In this document: one piece after another, positions 8,179 through 16,496 of the stretch
Layout: each line of letters starts with the position of its first letter
Position numbering within the stretch: the stretch's first letter is position 1
NCBI RefSeq assembly: GCF_003725995.1
Contig: NZ_QIBX01000004.1
Coordinates: 62,001 to 126,000, forward strand
Source of the DNA: Slackia equolifaciens
GTDB lineage: Bacteria; Actinomycetota; Coriobacteriia; Coriobacteriales; Eggerthellaceae
Reading direction: 5' to 3'
Length of the DNA: 64,000 bases
Notes under the pieces: generated by a model
What the model was told of the DNA's origin: nothing
Databases searched by the model: none
Seen by the model: only the letters and a program-made list of their open reading frames with translations
Program-made: the position numbers and the translations under genes

Positions 8179-9989
8179 TGACGCAGGCAAACGGCTGGAT
8201 CGGAACGATTCTTCGTATCAACCTCACCGAAGGCTCCATCAAGAAAGAGCCCCTGAACATGCAGGACGCTCATGACTACGTGGGCGCCCGAGGACTGGGA
8301 ACGAAATACTACTGCAACGAGGTCGACCCCAAGGTTGACCCGCTTTCCCCCGAGAACAAGCTGATCTTCATGACCGGCCCGCTCACCGGCACCGCCGCAT
8401 GCTCGGCAGGCCGCTACGAAGTCGTGTCGAAGGCGCCGCTTACGGGCATCATCGGCGCTGCGAACTCAGGCGGCCATTTTGGCCCTGAGCTGAAATACGC
8501 GGGCTACGACGGCATCATCTTCGAGGGCAAAGCCAATCATCCGGTGTATCTGCACATCAACGACGACCAGGTAGAGCTGCTCGATGCCAACGAGCTGTGG
8601 GGGCAGGGCGTCCATGAAACCACCGAGGCCCTCGAGGCCAAGCACGGCAAGGTGCGCGTGTCTTGCATCGGCACGCCCGGCGAGCGCTGCATGCTGTTCG
8701 CCGCCATCATGAACGACAAGAACCGTGCGGCCGGCCGCGGCGGCATGGGCGCGGTGATGGGCTCCAAAAACCTCAAGGCCATCGCCGTGCGCGGAACCGG
8801 CGGCGTGACCGTTGCCCGCCCCGAGGGCTTCATGAACGAGGTCACCAAGGCGCGCACCATGCTCAAAGAGCACCCCGTCACCGGCAACGGTCTGGGCACC
8901 TTCGGCACCGAGATCCTCGTGAACATCGTGAACGAGGTGGGCGGCCTGCCTTTGCGCAACGGCCGCGACGGCTCGTACTGGGAGCAGGCGGACGACACCT
9001 CAGGCGAGAGGCTGAACGAAACGCACCTGGTGAAGAACCAGGGCTGCTTCGGCTGCTCCATCGCCTGCGGGCGCGTGACCAAGATCGAAGGCAAGGGCAA
9101 CCTGGACGGCTTCGGCGAAGGCCCCGAGTACGAAGCGGGCTGGAGCTATGGCGCCGCCTGCGGCGTGAACGACATCTCGTCCATCGTCAAGGCAAACTTC
9201 ATCTGCAACGAGCAGGGCATGGACCCCATCACCCTGGGCTCCACGGTTGCCTGTGCAATGGAGCTCTACGAGATGGGCGCCATTCCCGAAGAGGATATCG
9301 GATTCCCCCTGCGCTTCGGCGATGCCGCTGCCATGGTGAAACTCACGCAGATGTGCGCCGACGGCGAAGGCTTTGGCAAGACCATCGGCCTGGGATCGTA
9401 CCGCCTGGCGGAGAAGTACGGCCACCCCGAGCTTTCCATGAGCGTGAAGAAGCAGGAGATGCCCGCATACGACGGCCGCGCCATTCAGGGCATCGGCCTT
9501 GAGTACGCCACCTCCAACCGCGGCGGCTGCCACGTGCGCGGCTACATGATCAGCCCCGAGGTGCTGGGCATTCCCGTAAAGCTCGATCCGCAGGTCACCG
9601 AGGGCAAGGGCGCCATGCTCAAAACCTTCCAGGATCTCACGGCCCTGTGCGACTCCACCGGCATGTGCCTGTTCACCACGTTCGGCATCGGCCTGCCTGA
9701 AATTGCGGGCCAGTACCGCGAGGCTGTGGGCTCGGACGAAACCGACGAGGAGATTCTGCTCAAGGGCGAGCGCATCTGGAACCTCGAGAAACGCTTCAAC
9801 ATGGAAGCCGGCGTCGAAAAAGACACCCTGCCCCCGCGTCTTTTGCGCGAGGCGTTGCCCAGCGGCCCGGCCAAGGGCAAGGTGAACGAGCTGCAAACCA
9901 TGCTCGCCGACTACTACGAGGCGCGCAATTGGACCGCAGACGGCATCCCCACGCCCGAAAAGCTCGCCGAACTGAATGTGACCTATTAG
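8178..9989 (+). CDS. aor: Tungsten-containing aldehyde:ferredoxin oxidoreductase family, catalytic subunit
   Basis: 603 residues, the usual AOR-family length. The N-terminus ([14 protein letters not shown]) and the region around [10 protein letters not shown] fit the family. The cofactor-binding stretches include [19 protein letters not shown]. The [4Fe-4S] cluster next to the bis-pterin is supplied by CFGCSIAC plus a later Cys in TGMCLF. It should oxidise an aldehyde to the acid, or run in reverse; benzoyl-CoA reductase BamB is a homologue, so another low-potential reaction is possible. MoaD, MoeB-like, TupABC and MoeA genes follow, which argues for tungsten rather than molybdenum. The substrate cannot be told from sequence. 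Confidence 0.92.
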   Translation: MTQANGWIGTILRINLTEGSIKKEPLNMQDAHDYVGARGLGTKYYCNEVDPKVDPLSPENKLIFMTGPLTGTAACSAGRYEVVSKAPLTGIIGAANSGGHFGPELKYAGYDGIIFEGKANHPVYLHINDDQVELLDANELWGQGVHETTEALEAKHGKVRVSCIGTPGERCMLFAAIMNDKNRAAGRGGMGAVMGSKNLKAIAVRGTGGVTVARPEGFMNEVTKARTMLKEHPVTGNGLGTFGTEILVNIVNEVGGLPLRNGRDGSYWEQADDTSGERLNETHLVKNQGCFGCSIACGRVTKIEGKGNLDGFGEGPEYEAGWSYGAACGVNDISSIVKANFICNEQGMDPITLGSTVACAMELYEMGAIPEEDIGFPLRFGDAAAMVKLTQMCADGEGFGKTIGLGSYRLAEKYGHPELSMSVKKQEMPAYDGRAIQGIGLEYATSNRGGCHVRGYMISPEVLGIPVKLDPQVTEGKGAMLKTFQDLTALCDSTGMCLFTTFGIGLPEIAGQYREAVGSDETDEEILLKGERIWNLEKRFNMEAGVEKDTLPPRLLREALPSGPAKGKVNELQTMLADYYEARNWTADGIPTPEKLAELNVTY

Positions 9990-10054
9990 ACCCGTCATGG
10001 GAGGCGAGCCCTGCCCGCCTCCCGCTCGTTCGTTCCCTTCAAGAAGGTTCGCCC

Positions 10055-10327
10055 ATGCTTGTGAAGTTCCTGGCGACATACCGGCAGATTGCGCGCTGCA
10101 AATCATGCGACCTGCCCGCCCCTTCCAATGTGTTGGAGCTGATGGAGGCGCTTTGCGCCCGCTGGCCGGAATTCGATGGCCTCATTCTGAACAAGGAGAG
10201 AACGGACAAAGGCGACGACGTGATCATCCTGGTGAATGGACGCCACATCGAGCACTTGGACGGCGTGGCCACGCGCCTCACCGAGCAGGATTACGTGGTC
10301 ATCACCCCTCTGGTCGCAGGAGGATAA
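10055..10327 (+). CDS. moaD: MoaD/ThiS-family sulfur carrier
   Basis: 90 residues, ATG at 10055 after AAGAAGG. It is a ubiquitin-like protein ending in VAGG; the C-terminal Gly-Gly is the site that is adenylated and thiocarboxylated to donate sulfur to the pterin dithiolene. It sits directly after AOR and before the NuoE-like gene. The E1-like partner is encoded at 13819. A MoaD next to aor is common in AOR clusters and may be dedicated to the tungsten cofactor. No MoaE, MoaA or MoaC gene is in the window, so the rest of the pathway lies elsewhere. Confidence 0.85.
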   Translation: MLVKFLATYRQIARCKSCDLPAPSNVLELMEALCARWPEFDGLILNKERTDKGDDVIILVNGRHIEHLDGVATRLTEQDYVVITPLVAGG

Positions 10328-10425
10328 GCAATTTTCATACATCCGGCCGCTCGCCCCGACAGGGGCGGGCGCTTCGCCTTTCGCCCGTTCTCGATGCGGG
10401 CACATCCATTTGAAACGAGGCATCC

Positions 10426-10923
10426 ATGAACGATACGGACCGCGCCTCGAAGATCACCGCGATCATCGAGGCATATCCCGCAGACCGCCGCTTCGCGCTG
10501 GCCGCCATGCAGGACATGCAGCACGAATTCAACTACATACCCGAAGAGGGGCTCGCCGCCCTCGCCGACTACTTGGGCTGCACCAAGGCGCACCTCTACT
10601 CCATGGCAACGTTCTACAAGGCGCTCTCGCTGACCCCCAAAGGAGAGCATATCATCAAGATATGCAACGGCACCGCATGCCACCTGCGCGGCTCGGTCAA
10701 CCTCGCCACCGAGCTCAAGCGCATCCTGGACATCGAGCCGGGACAAACCAGCGCCGACGGGGAATTTTCGGTGGAATACGTCAACTGCCTGGGATCGTGC
10801 GCCCTCGCCCCCGTCATGGTGGTCGACGGCGTATATCACAACAAGCTTAAGGTCGATCAGATTTCCGGCATTGTTGATAGCTACCGCACGGATGATTCGA
10901 AGGGCGTGATCGGCGATGATTAA
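10426..10923 (+). CDS. NuoE/HoxE-like [2Fe-2S] subunit
   Basis: 165 residues with the NuoE fold: an N-terminal helical part (MQDMQHEFNYIPEEGL) and a thioredoxin-like [2Fe-2S] domain whose ligands are C in KICNGTACHLRG (CX4C) and C in VNCLGSCALAP (CX3C). It is the small partner of the FMN/NADH-binding NuoF-type subunit that follows, with which it overlaps by 8 bases. Comparable subunits occur in NAD-reducing and electron-bifurcating hydrogenases and in Bam-type benzoyl-CoA reductase complexes. Here no hydrogenase is encoded; the partner appears to be the AOR. Confidence 0.88.
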   Translation: MNDTDRASKITAIIEAYPADRRFALAAMQDMQHEFNYIPEEGLAALADYLGCTKAHLYSMATFYKALSLTPKGEHIIKICNGTACHLRGSVNLATELKRILDIEPGQTSADGEFSVEYVNCLGSCALAPVMVVDGVYHNKLKVDQISGIVDSYRTDDSKGVIGDD

Positions 10924-12715
10924 CGGAACCGACAGAATTCTCGTCTGCTGCGGCACAAGCTGCATCGCCAATGGCGCGCTTGACGTGGCGGACGCCATCG
11001 AAAAGGAGCTCGAAGCGCGCAACCTGACCGGCGACGTGCGTGTGGACGTGGTACGAACCGGCTGCTCGGGCGAATGCGAGCAGGGCCCCGTGGTGCGGTT
11101 TATGCCGCGCGACCTGATGTATTACCGCGTTGCCGCGCGCGACGCCAAAGCGATTGTCGATTCGCTCGATGGCGCACCCGTGAAGAAGCTCCTCCACCGG
11201 CGCGACGGCCAATTCTTCGAGCACATGGACGACAACCCGTTCTACGCGCTTCAGCACAAGGTGGTGCTCAAAGACGTAGGCATCATCGACCCCTTAAGCC
11301 TTGACGACTACATCGCTCGCGGCGGGTACGAGGGCCTGAAACGCGCGCTCGCCATGACGCCGGACGAAATCATCTCGGAAGTGGAGAAGAGCGGCCTGCG
11401 CGGCAAGGGCGGAGCGGGATTCCCCACCGGGCGCAAATGGCGCAGCGCCGCCGGCTATGACGAATGGCCCAAGTACATCGTATGCAACGGCGACGAGGGC
11501 GATCCCGGAGCGTTTATGGACGGCTCCACAATGGAGGGCTGCCCCCACGCCGTGATCGAGGGCATGATAATCGGCGCGCTCGCCATAGGCGCCGAGGAGG
11601 GCGTGCTCTACATCCGCGACGAATACGCCCTTGCTCGCGACCACATCCAGCACGCAATCGACGACGCGTACGAGGCGGGCATCCTGGGGGATTCCATCAT
11701 GGGCACGCCCCACAAGCTGCACCTGTCCATCGTGCGCGGCGGAGGCGCGTTTGTGTGCGGCGAATCCACGGCGCTCATGGCGTCCATCGCCGGAAAGGTG
11801 GGCGAACCGCGCGCGAAATATATCCGCAGCGTCCAGCGCGGTCTCTTCGACAAGCCCACCGTGCTGAACAACGTGGAAACGCTCGCCTCCATCCCCACCA
11901 TCCTGCGCTTCGGCGGCGATGAATACGCCAAGCTGGGCACCGAGAAGTCCAAAGGCACCAAGGTGTTCGCCATGGTGGGCAAGGTAAAGCACACCGGCCT
12001 GGTGGAGGTGCCCATGGGCACCACGCTGCGCACGTTGATATACGACATCGGCGGCGGCATCATGAACGACCGGCCCTTCAAGGCAATACAGACCGGCGGC
12101 CCGTCGGGCGGCTGCATACCTGAATCGCTGCTCGACCTTCCCGTGGATTTCGACACGCTTACCGAGTACGGCGCCATGATGGGATCGGGCGGCATGATCG
12201 TCATGGACGACCGCTCGTGCATGGTGGAGGTCGCGCGCTACTACGTGGATTTCCTCTGCGAGGAGAGCTGCGGCAAATGCACGCCATGCCGCGAAGGCCT
12301 GCGCCAGATGCGCGCCATACTCACCGACATCTGCGAGGGGCGCGGTCGCGCGGGCGATATCGAGCTGCTCGAGCGCATCTGCCACACCATGCAGGACGTT
12401 TCGCTCTGTGCGCTCGGACGTACGGCGCCCAACCCGGTGCTGACCACGATCAAATTCTTCCGCGACGAATACGAGGCCCACATCGACCGCAAGGAATGCC
12501 CCGCCGGCGTGTGCCCCGACCTCACGCGCTTCACGATCGACGCAGAAGCATGCACGGGCTGCGGCATGTGCTCTCGCGTGTGCCCCGCGAATGCGATATC
12601 CGGCGAGGTCAAAGCGGCGCACGTCATAGACCCCGACAAGTGTATCGCCTGCGGCAGCTGCCGCGACGCCTGCCGGTTCGACGCTGTTGAAACGATGAGG
12701 AGGATGCCGGCATGA
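10916..12715 (+). CDS. NuoF/HydB-like NAD(P)H- and FMN-binding subunit with extra Fe-S domains
   Basis: 599 residues. Order of domains: a thioredoxin-like [2Fe-2S] domain (residues 1-100; CCGTSC and CSGEC), the NuoF core with NAD/FMN sites (GLRGKGGAGFPTGRKW; GDEGDPGAFMD), a [4Fe-4S] motif (SCGKCTPCREG), and a C-terminal pair of [4Fe-4S] clusters (CTGCGMCSRVCP and CIACGSCRDAC). This four-part build is that of HydB/HoxF-type subunits used in NADH-linked and electron-bifurcating complexes. It should exchange electrons between NAD and the AOR ferredoxin. It overlaps the next gene by 4 bases (ATGA). Whether it truly bifurcates cannot be read from sequence alone. Confidence 0.88.
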   Translation: MINGTDRILVCCGTSCIANGALDVADAIEKELEARNLTGDVRVDVVRTGCSGECEQGPVVRFMPRDLMYYRVAARDAKAIVDSLDGAPVKKLLHRRDGQFFEHMDDNPFYALQHKVVLKDVGIIDPLSLDDYIARGGYEGLKRALAMTPDEIISEVEKSGLRGKGGAGFPTGRKWRSAAGYDEWPKYIVCNGDEGDPGAFMDGSTMEGCPHAVIEGMIIGALAIGAEEGVLYIRDEYALARDHIQHAIDDAYEAGILGDSIMGTPHKLHLSIVRGGGAFVCGESTALMASIAGKVGEPRAKYIRSVQRGLFDKPTVLNNVETLASIPTILRFGGDEYAKLGTEKSKGTKVFAMVGKVKHTGLVEVPMGTTLRTLIYDIGGGIMNDRPFKAIQTGGPSGGCIPESLLDLPVDFDTLTEYGAMMGSGGMIVMDDRSCMVEVARYYVDFLCEESCGKCTPCREGLRQMRAILTDICEGRGRAGDIELLERICHTMQDVSLCALGRTAPNPVLTTIKFFRDEYEAHIDRKECPAGVCPDLTRFTIDAEACTGCGMCSRVCPANAISGEVKAAHVIDPDKCIACGSCRDACRFDAVETMRRMPA

Positions 12716-13473
12716 GCGACACGTTGACCATCACCATTGACGGACGCCCGTGCGCATGCGAGCCGGGCGAATACCTGTACGACGTGGCGGAGCGCAACGG
12801 AATCCACATTCCCGCGCTCTGCCGCTCCGACGCGTTCGAGGACCATCGCGCCTGCTGCCGCGTGTGCATCGTGGAAGTGGAGGAACGCGGAAGACGCAAG
12901 GTGGTTACCTCATGCGTCTACCCCGTAGAGCGCGAATGCACGGTGTATACCAACTCGGAGAAAATCGTCGAGGAGCGCGCCGTCACCCTCGCCCTGCTGG
13001 CGAAGCGCGCGCCCGATTCCGAAACGATCGTCTCCATGGCGCAAGAGGCAGGCGAGCTGGACGGCTTCGATAGGCTGATCACCCTCGACGGCGAAAAGTG
13101 CATCCTGTGCGGGCTGTGCGTGCAAGCATGCGACAGCTTGGGAACGGGCGCCATCTCCACCGTGAATCGCGGCGTGGATAAAAAGGTGAGCACCCCCTAC
13201 GATAAGCCTTCGGCAGATTGCATAGGCTGCTTGAGCTGCGCAAACGTATGCCCCACGGGCGCTATCGAATACACGCAGGACGCCACGAGCCGCACGATTT
13301 GGAGCCGCACGTTTGAGCTTGCGTTCTGCGAACGCTGCGGAAACCTCATGGGCACAAGGGAGGCCGTGCATCGCGCCGCCGAGAAGGCGGGCGTTGAAGA
13401 GCCCCGCGTGTGCGACGCCTGCCGCAAGAAAGAACTCGCCGACGAGATGATGCAGACGTATCGCTACGTATAA
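12712..13473 (+). CDS. NuoG/HoxU-like Fe-S subunit lacking the His-ligated cluster, with a C-terminal double CXXC
   Basis: 253 residues. An N-terminal [2Fe-2S] ferredoxin domain (CRSDAF, then CCRVC) is followed by two [4Fe-4S] motifs (CILCGLCVQAC and CIGCLSCANVCP). The HX3CX2C motif that normally binds the extra cluster between these parts in NuoG/HydA proteins is absent. The last 55 residues hold two CXXC pairs (CERCGN and CDACRK), a possible zinc or rubredoxin-like site. It is most likely the wire linking the NuoEF-type pair to the four-cluster ferredoxin. A hydrogenase H-cluster domain is not present. It is the last gene of the tightly spaced electron-transfer block. Confidence 0.85.
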   Translation: MSDTLTITIDGRPCACEPGEYLYDVAERNGIHIPALCRSDAFEDHRACCRVCIVEVEERGRRKVVTSCVYPVERECTVYTNSEKIVEERAVTLALLAKRAPDSETIVSMAQEAGELDGFDRLITLDGEKCILCGLCVQACDSLGTGAISTVNRGVDKKVSTPYDKPSADCIGCLSCANVCPTGAIEYTQDATSRTIWSRTFELAFCERCGNLMGTREAVHRAAEKAGVEEPRVCDACRKKELADEMMQTYRYV

Positions 13474-13480
13474 AGCGCAG

Positions 13481-13565
13481 GGCGTTCGAACGCCAGCCGT
13501 TCACGGCGAATCCGCCATCGCAGACACATGAGCACCGCCGCCCCTCATCGTGGGGGCGGCGGCTC
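13481..13565 (+). terminator. Palindrome and long GC hairpin after the electron-transfer operon
   Basis: A 14-bp perfect palindrome (13481-13494) is followed by a strong GC stem (13530-13544 with 13552-13565). No T run follows the second hairpin, so termination is plausible but not certain. Confidence 0.4.
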
Positions 13566-13629
13566 CATCGGATAGAACAATCCAGCGCACCGCTGGCCCA
13601 AGCCGCCTGCGACCCAGCCCCTCGCTCCA

Positions 13630-13717
13630 AACCGCCTGCCGCCCGGATCGGCGGTGCCCATAGGATCACGGCAGGAACCTGGAGGCCGTGATGGACGATG
13701 CGGCCTAGCAGGCGGTT
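13630..13717 (+). ncRNA. Structured leader upstream of the E1-like gene, candidate cofactor- or metal-sensing RNA
   Basis: The region folds by eye into a closed multi-branch form. P1 is AACCGCCTGC (13630-13639) with its exact complement (13708-13717). P2 is CCGCC (13639-13643, sharing one base with P1) with GGCGG (13650-13654). P3 is ATCACGGC (13665-13672) with GCCGTGAT (13685-13692), capped by a purine-rich loop. A further hairpin TTGGC-GAATA-GCCAA lies near 13753-13767, before the gene start at 13819. Known Moco-type riboswitches stand before cofactor and transporter genes, but I could not match their consensus here. It could also be a complex terminator. Confidence 0.4.
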
Positions 13718-13818
13718 CCACATAAACGCAGGGAAGGAACGCCGCGAGCCCCATTGGCGAATAGCCAACGCCCCATGATATGCTTAGATGCAACGCCGCC
13801 TTTTGATCAGGAGCCCGC

Positions 13819-14517
13819 ATGCCCGTCGAACAACGATACCTTCGCAATATCGAAGCGCTCACTGAGGAAGAGTGCCGCACGCTTTCCGAGGATCGCGTCG
13901 CGGTGGCAGGGTGCGGAGGACTGGGAGGGTCCGTCGTGGAAGCGCTCGCTCGCATTGGGGTGCGGCACCTGCGCCTCATCGATGCCGACGTCTTTGACGA
14001 GACAAACCTCAACAGGCAGGTTCTTTGCACCGAGGCGACAGTGGGCCTGCATAAGGCGGAGGTCGCGAAACGCCGCATCCTCGAAATCGATCGCAAGGCG
14101 AAGCCCGAAGCAATCGTCTCGTACCTCGACGAGAGCAACGCAGCCGACTTGATTCGCGGCATGGACTGCGTTGTGGATTGTCTGGATACGCTCGAGTCGC
14201 GCTTTTGGCTGGCGCACGCCTGCCAGGCCCTGGGCATTCCCCTTGTGTACGGCGCCATCGCGGGGTGGTTCGGACAGGTGTGCACCGTGCACCCGGGCGA
14301 CGCCTCTTTCGTTTCGATATACGGCGAGCCGTTCGGCACAAGCCAGCACGCGCGGCTGGGGAGCCTTCCCTTCGCGGCGTATGCCACCGCCGCCGTGCAA
14401 GCCGCCGAAACGGTGAAGGTGCTCCTTGGAAGACCCGGGCAGATCCGCAACCGCCTGCTTATGATCGACCTGCTCGACGGGTCGATGGAGAGCATAGAAC
14501 TCGCCCCGATCCCGTAG
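13819..14517 (+). CDS. ThiF/MoeB-family E1-like adenylyltransferase
   Basis: 232 residues, start preceded by TCAGGAG. The Rossmann ATP-binding motif is VAVAGCGGLGGSVVEAL, followed by the conserved acidic region LRLIDADVFDETNLNRQ, as in MoeB, ThiF and HesA. It should adenylate the Gly-Gly C-terminus of the MoaD encoded at 10055. It is shorter than MoeB, lacks the C-terminal rhodanese found in MOCS3-like forms, and shows no CXXC zinc pairs. The structured leader at 13630-13717 precedes it. Substrate choice between MoaD and ThiS is inferred from context. Confidence 0.82.
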   Translation: MPVEQRYLRNIEALTEEECRTLSEDRVAVAGCGGLGGSVVEALARIGVRHLRLIDADVFDETNLNRQVLCTEATVGLHKAEVAKRRILEIDRKAKPEAIVSYLDESNAADLIRGMDCVVDCLDTLESRFWLAHACQALGIPLVYGAIAGWFGQVCTVHPGDASFVSIYGEPFGTSQHARLGSLPFAAYATAAVQAAETVKVLLGRPGQIRNRLLMIDLLDGSMESIELAPIP

Positions 14518-14751
14518 ACGAGCGCACAGCATATTCTATTCAAGAACGCGAACATTCTTAGAACAATATATTCTATTAATTGAATAATATTATCCATATA
14601 TACAATTTTTGGTGCACTATGCCGATGCTCTCCCAAGCAAAGGTTTATCTTTCCCTTCATTTGGCTATAGTTTTTCCTGGATTGCGAAAAGAAGCATGGA
14701 ATGATTGCGTGGCCGGAAAGCGCAGCTTCTTTTCGAGCAAAGGGGGGAACC
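14518..14751 (+). promoter_or_regulatory. AT-rich promoter region of the tungstate transporter operon
   Basis: The base composition drops sharply to AT-rich between about 14530 and 14615, unlike its surroundings, with several TATTCTA/TAGAA-type short dyads. This suits a promoter with regulator sites for tupA. No recognisable ModE or TunR site was identified. Confidence 0.35.
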
Positions 14752-15783
14752 ATGAAGAAAATCCGCATTGGCATCGTCGCCCTGCTTGCGGCGTTCGTGA
14801 TGGCGCTTTCGCTCGCCGCCTGCTCGTCGCAGAGCAGCGAGCCCGCCGAGGAAGACACCTCGACGCCCGCCGCCACGACCGAGGAAAGCACCGAGGCAGC
14901 GGCCACCAACTTGACCATCCTGTACGAAGAGGATGACAGCCTGATCAACACCTACTCGCTGCTTGCCGTGAATCCCGACGCCCCGTTCGTGGACGCCGAC
15001 GGCAACGAGGTCGCCGACGTGGCGATTAACTCCGAAGGTGCCGCCGCCTTCATCGATTGGATGCTCTCCGACGAGGGCCTCGAGCTGATCGCCGATTACG
15101 GCATGGCGGACTTCGGTGAATCGCTGTTCACCGTCAACGACGACGCGCCTCACTATGACGGCGACATCCCGCAGGCAACCGACGAGACGAAGGCCATCCG
15201 CCTGTCCACCACCACGTCGGTGAACGACTCCGGCCTGCTCGATTACCTGCTGCCGTACTTCGAGGACGAATACGGCTATGAGGTAGAGGTGTATTCCGCC
15301 GGCACGGGCAAGGCCATCGCCAACGCCGAGTCGGGCAACGCCGATGCCATCCTGGTGCATTCCAAGAGCCAGGAAGAGGAGTTCGTGACCGCCGGTTTTG
15401 CGTATACGCTGCCCGGCTTTGACTCCGAACGCCTGTCGTTCATGCACAATTATTTCGTGCTGTGCGGCCCCGCTGACGACCCCGCAGGCGTAGCCGACGC
15501 AGCCACCGCGCTCGACGCCTTCGCGCAGATTGCCGACGGCAAGTACCCGTTCGTTTCGCGCGGCGATGCCTCCGGCACGCACACCAAGGAAATCTCGCTG
15601 TGGCCCGAGGACCTGGGCATCACCACCGAGGCCGACAGCGTTGCCGACTATACCGATTGGTACACCTACTCCAACGCCGGCATGGGCGCCTGCCTGGCCA
15701 TGGCAAACGAGACGAACGCGTACATCCTGTCCGACAAAGCGACGTTCCTCACGTTTGAGGCCAACGGCGGCATCGTCGAATAA
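14752..15783 (+). CDS. tupA: Tungstate-binding lipoprotein TupA, circularly permuted
   Basis: 343 residues with signal peptide and lipobox LAAC (Cys24). Family knowledge: TupA begins with an ATTTSxxxSGLL motif, contains SRGDxSGT, and ends with a segment of the type LxIxxEGDxSLxNxYxVIxxNP up to a PLF end. Here residues 53-131 are that C-terminal segment (LTILYEEDDSLINTY, AAAFIDWMLSDEGLELIADY, ESLF). A short linker follows, and only then the normal start at residues 149-162 (RLSTTTSVNDSGLL). VSRGDASGTH is at 268-277, and the protein stops at FEANGGIVE. Joining residue 343 to residue 53 restores a normal TupA with no gap or overlap. The reading frame is intact and the context (tupB, tupC) is right, so it is probably functional. 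It captures tungstate outside the membrane. Confidence 0.9.
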   Translation: MKKIRIGIVALLAAFVMALSLAACSSQSSEPAEEDTSTPAATTEESTEAAATNLTILYEEDDSLINTYSLLAVNPDAPFVDADGNEVADVAINSEGAAAFIDWMLSDEGLELIADYGMADFGESLFTVNDDAPHYDGDIPQATDETKAIRLSTTTSVNDSGLLDYLLPYFEDEYGYEVEVYSAGTGKAIANAESGNADAILVHSKSQEEEFVTAGFAYTLPGFDSERLSFMHNYFVLCGPADDPAGVADAATALDAFAQIADGKYPFVSRGDASGTHTKEISLWPEDLGITTEADSVADYTDWYTYSNAGMGACLAMANETNAYILSDKATFLTFEANGGIVE

Positions 15784-15809
15784 CGCCGCAGAAAAAGGGT
15801 TGAGGGCAC

Positions 15810-16496
15810 GTGCTGACCGCATTCGAGGAGGCCATCGCACTTCTGGTCTCGGGCGATGAGATGCTGACGAATATCGTCCTGGTGACGCTGCGCATGAGCA
15901 TCGCCAGCTCTCTCATCGCGCTCGCCATAGGCATGCCACTCGGCACGGCCCTCGCTATGGGGCGCTCGAAAATCGTTTCGGCGCTCGTTATTGTGAACCG
16001 CACGCTCATGGGCGTCCCGCCCGTGGTGTGCGGTTTGCTGTGTTATCTCATGTTCTGCGGCGTCGGACCGCTGCGCTGGCTCCAGCTGCTCTACACCGTC
16101 GAGGGCATGGTGGTGGCGCAGGTGCTTCTCATCACGCCTATCGTGGCGGGTAACATGGAGTCGTACGTTCGAGGCTTGGTGGATGATGTGCGCGAAACCG
16201 CCCGAGGCATCGGGCTCTCGCGCGTTCGCACGGCGCTGCTGCTTCTGGGCGAATGCCGCTACCAGGTGTTCACGGTCTACCTCATCGCCTTCGGCCGCGC
16301 CATCGCCGAGGTGGGTGCCGTATCCATGGTGGGCGGAGCCATCGCCTACAAAACCAACGTCATGACCACGGCGATCATGATGTACACGAACCGCGGTGAC
16401 TTCACCTTGGGAATAGCGCTGGGCATCATCTTGCTGCTGATGTTTCTCACGCTTAACGTAGCCGTGAGCATCGTGCAAAGGAACGTGGCTCGATGA
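15810..16496 (+). CDS. tupB: Tungstate ABC transporter permease TupB
   Basis: 228 residues, GTG start at 15810 after a GAGGG site. It is a small integral membrane protein of the molybdate/tungstate permease type, with about five hydrophobic helices and the cytoplasmic EAA-like loop around ARGIGLSRVRTALLL that docks to the ATPase. It forms the channel for tungstate delivered by TupA. The gene begins 27 bp after tupA and overlaps tupC by 4 bases. Confidence 0.88.
   Translation: MLTAFEEAIALLVSGDEMLTNIVLVTLRMSIASSLIALAIGMPLGTALAMGRSKIVSALVIVNRTLMGVPPVVCGLLCYLMFCGVGPLRWLQLLYTVEGMVVAQVLLITPIVAGNMESYVRGLVDDVRETARGIGLSRVRTALLLLGECRYQVFTVYLIAFGRAIAEVGAVSMVGGAIAYKTNVMTTAIMMYTNRGDFTLGIALGIILLLMFLTLNVAVSIVQRNVAR

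Noticed and set aside
10352-10367. Terminator between moaD and the nuoE-like gene
   Set aside because: The stem is only 6 bp and has no T run; the genes are probably still cotranscribed.
13630-13717. Known Moco or cobalamin riboswitch
   Set aside because: The stems are clear but I could not match the conserved bases of either class, so only a generic structured leader is claimed.
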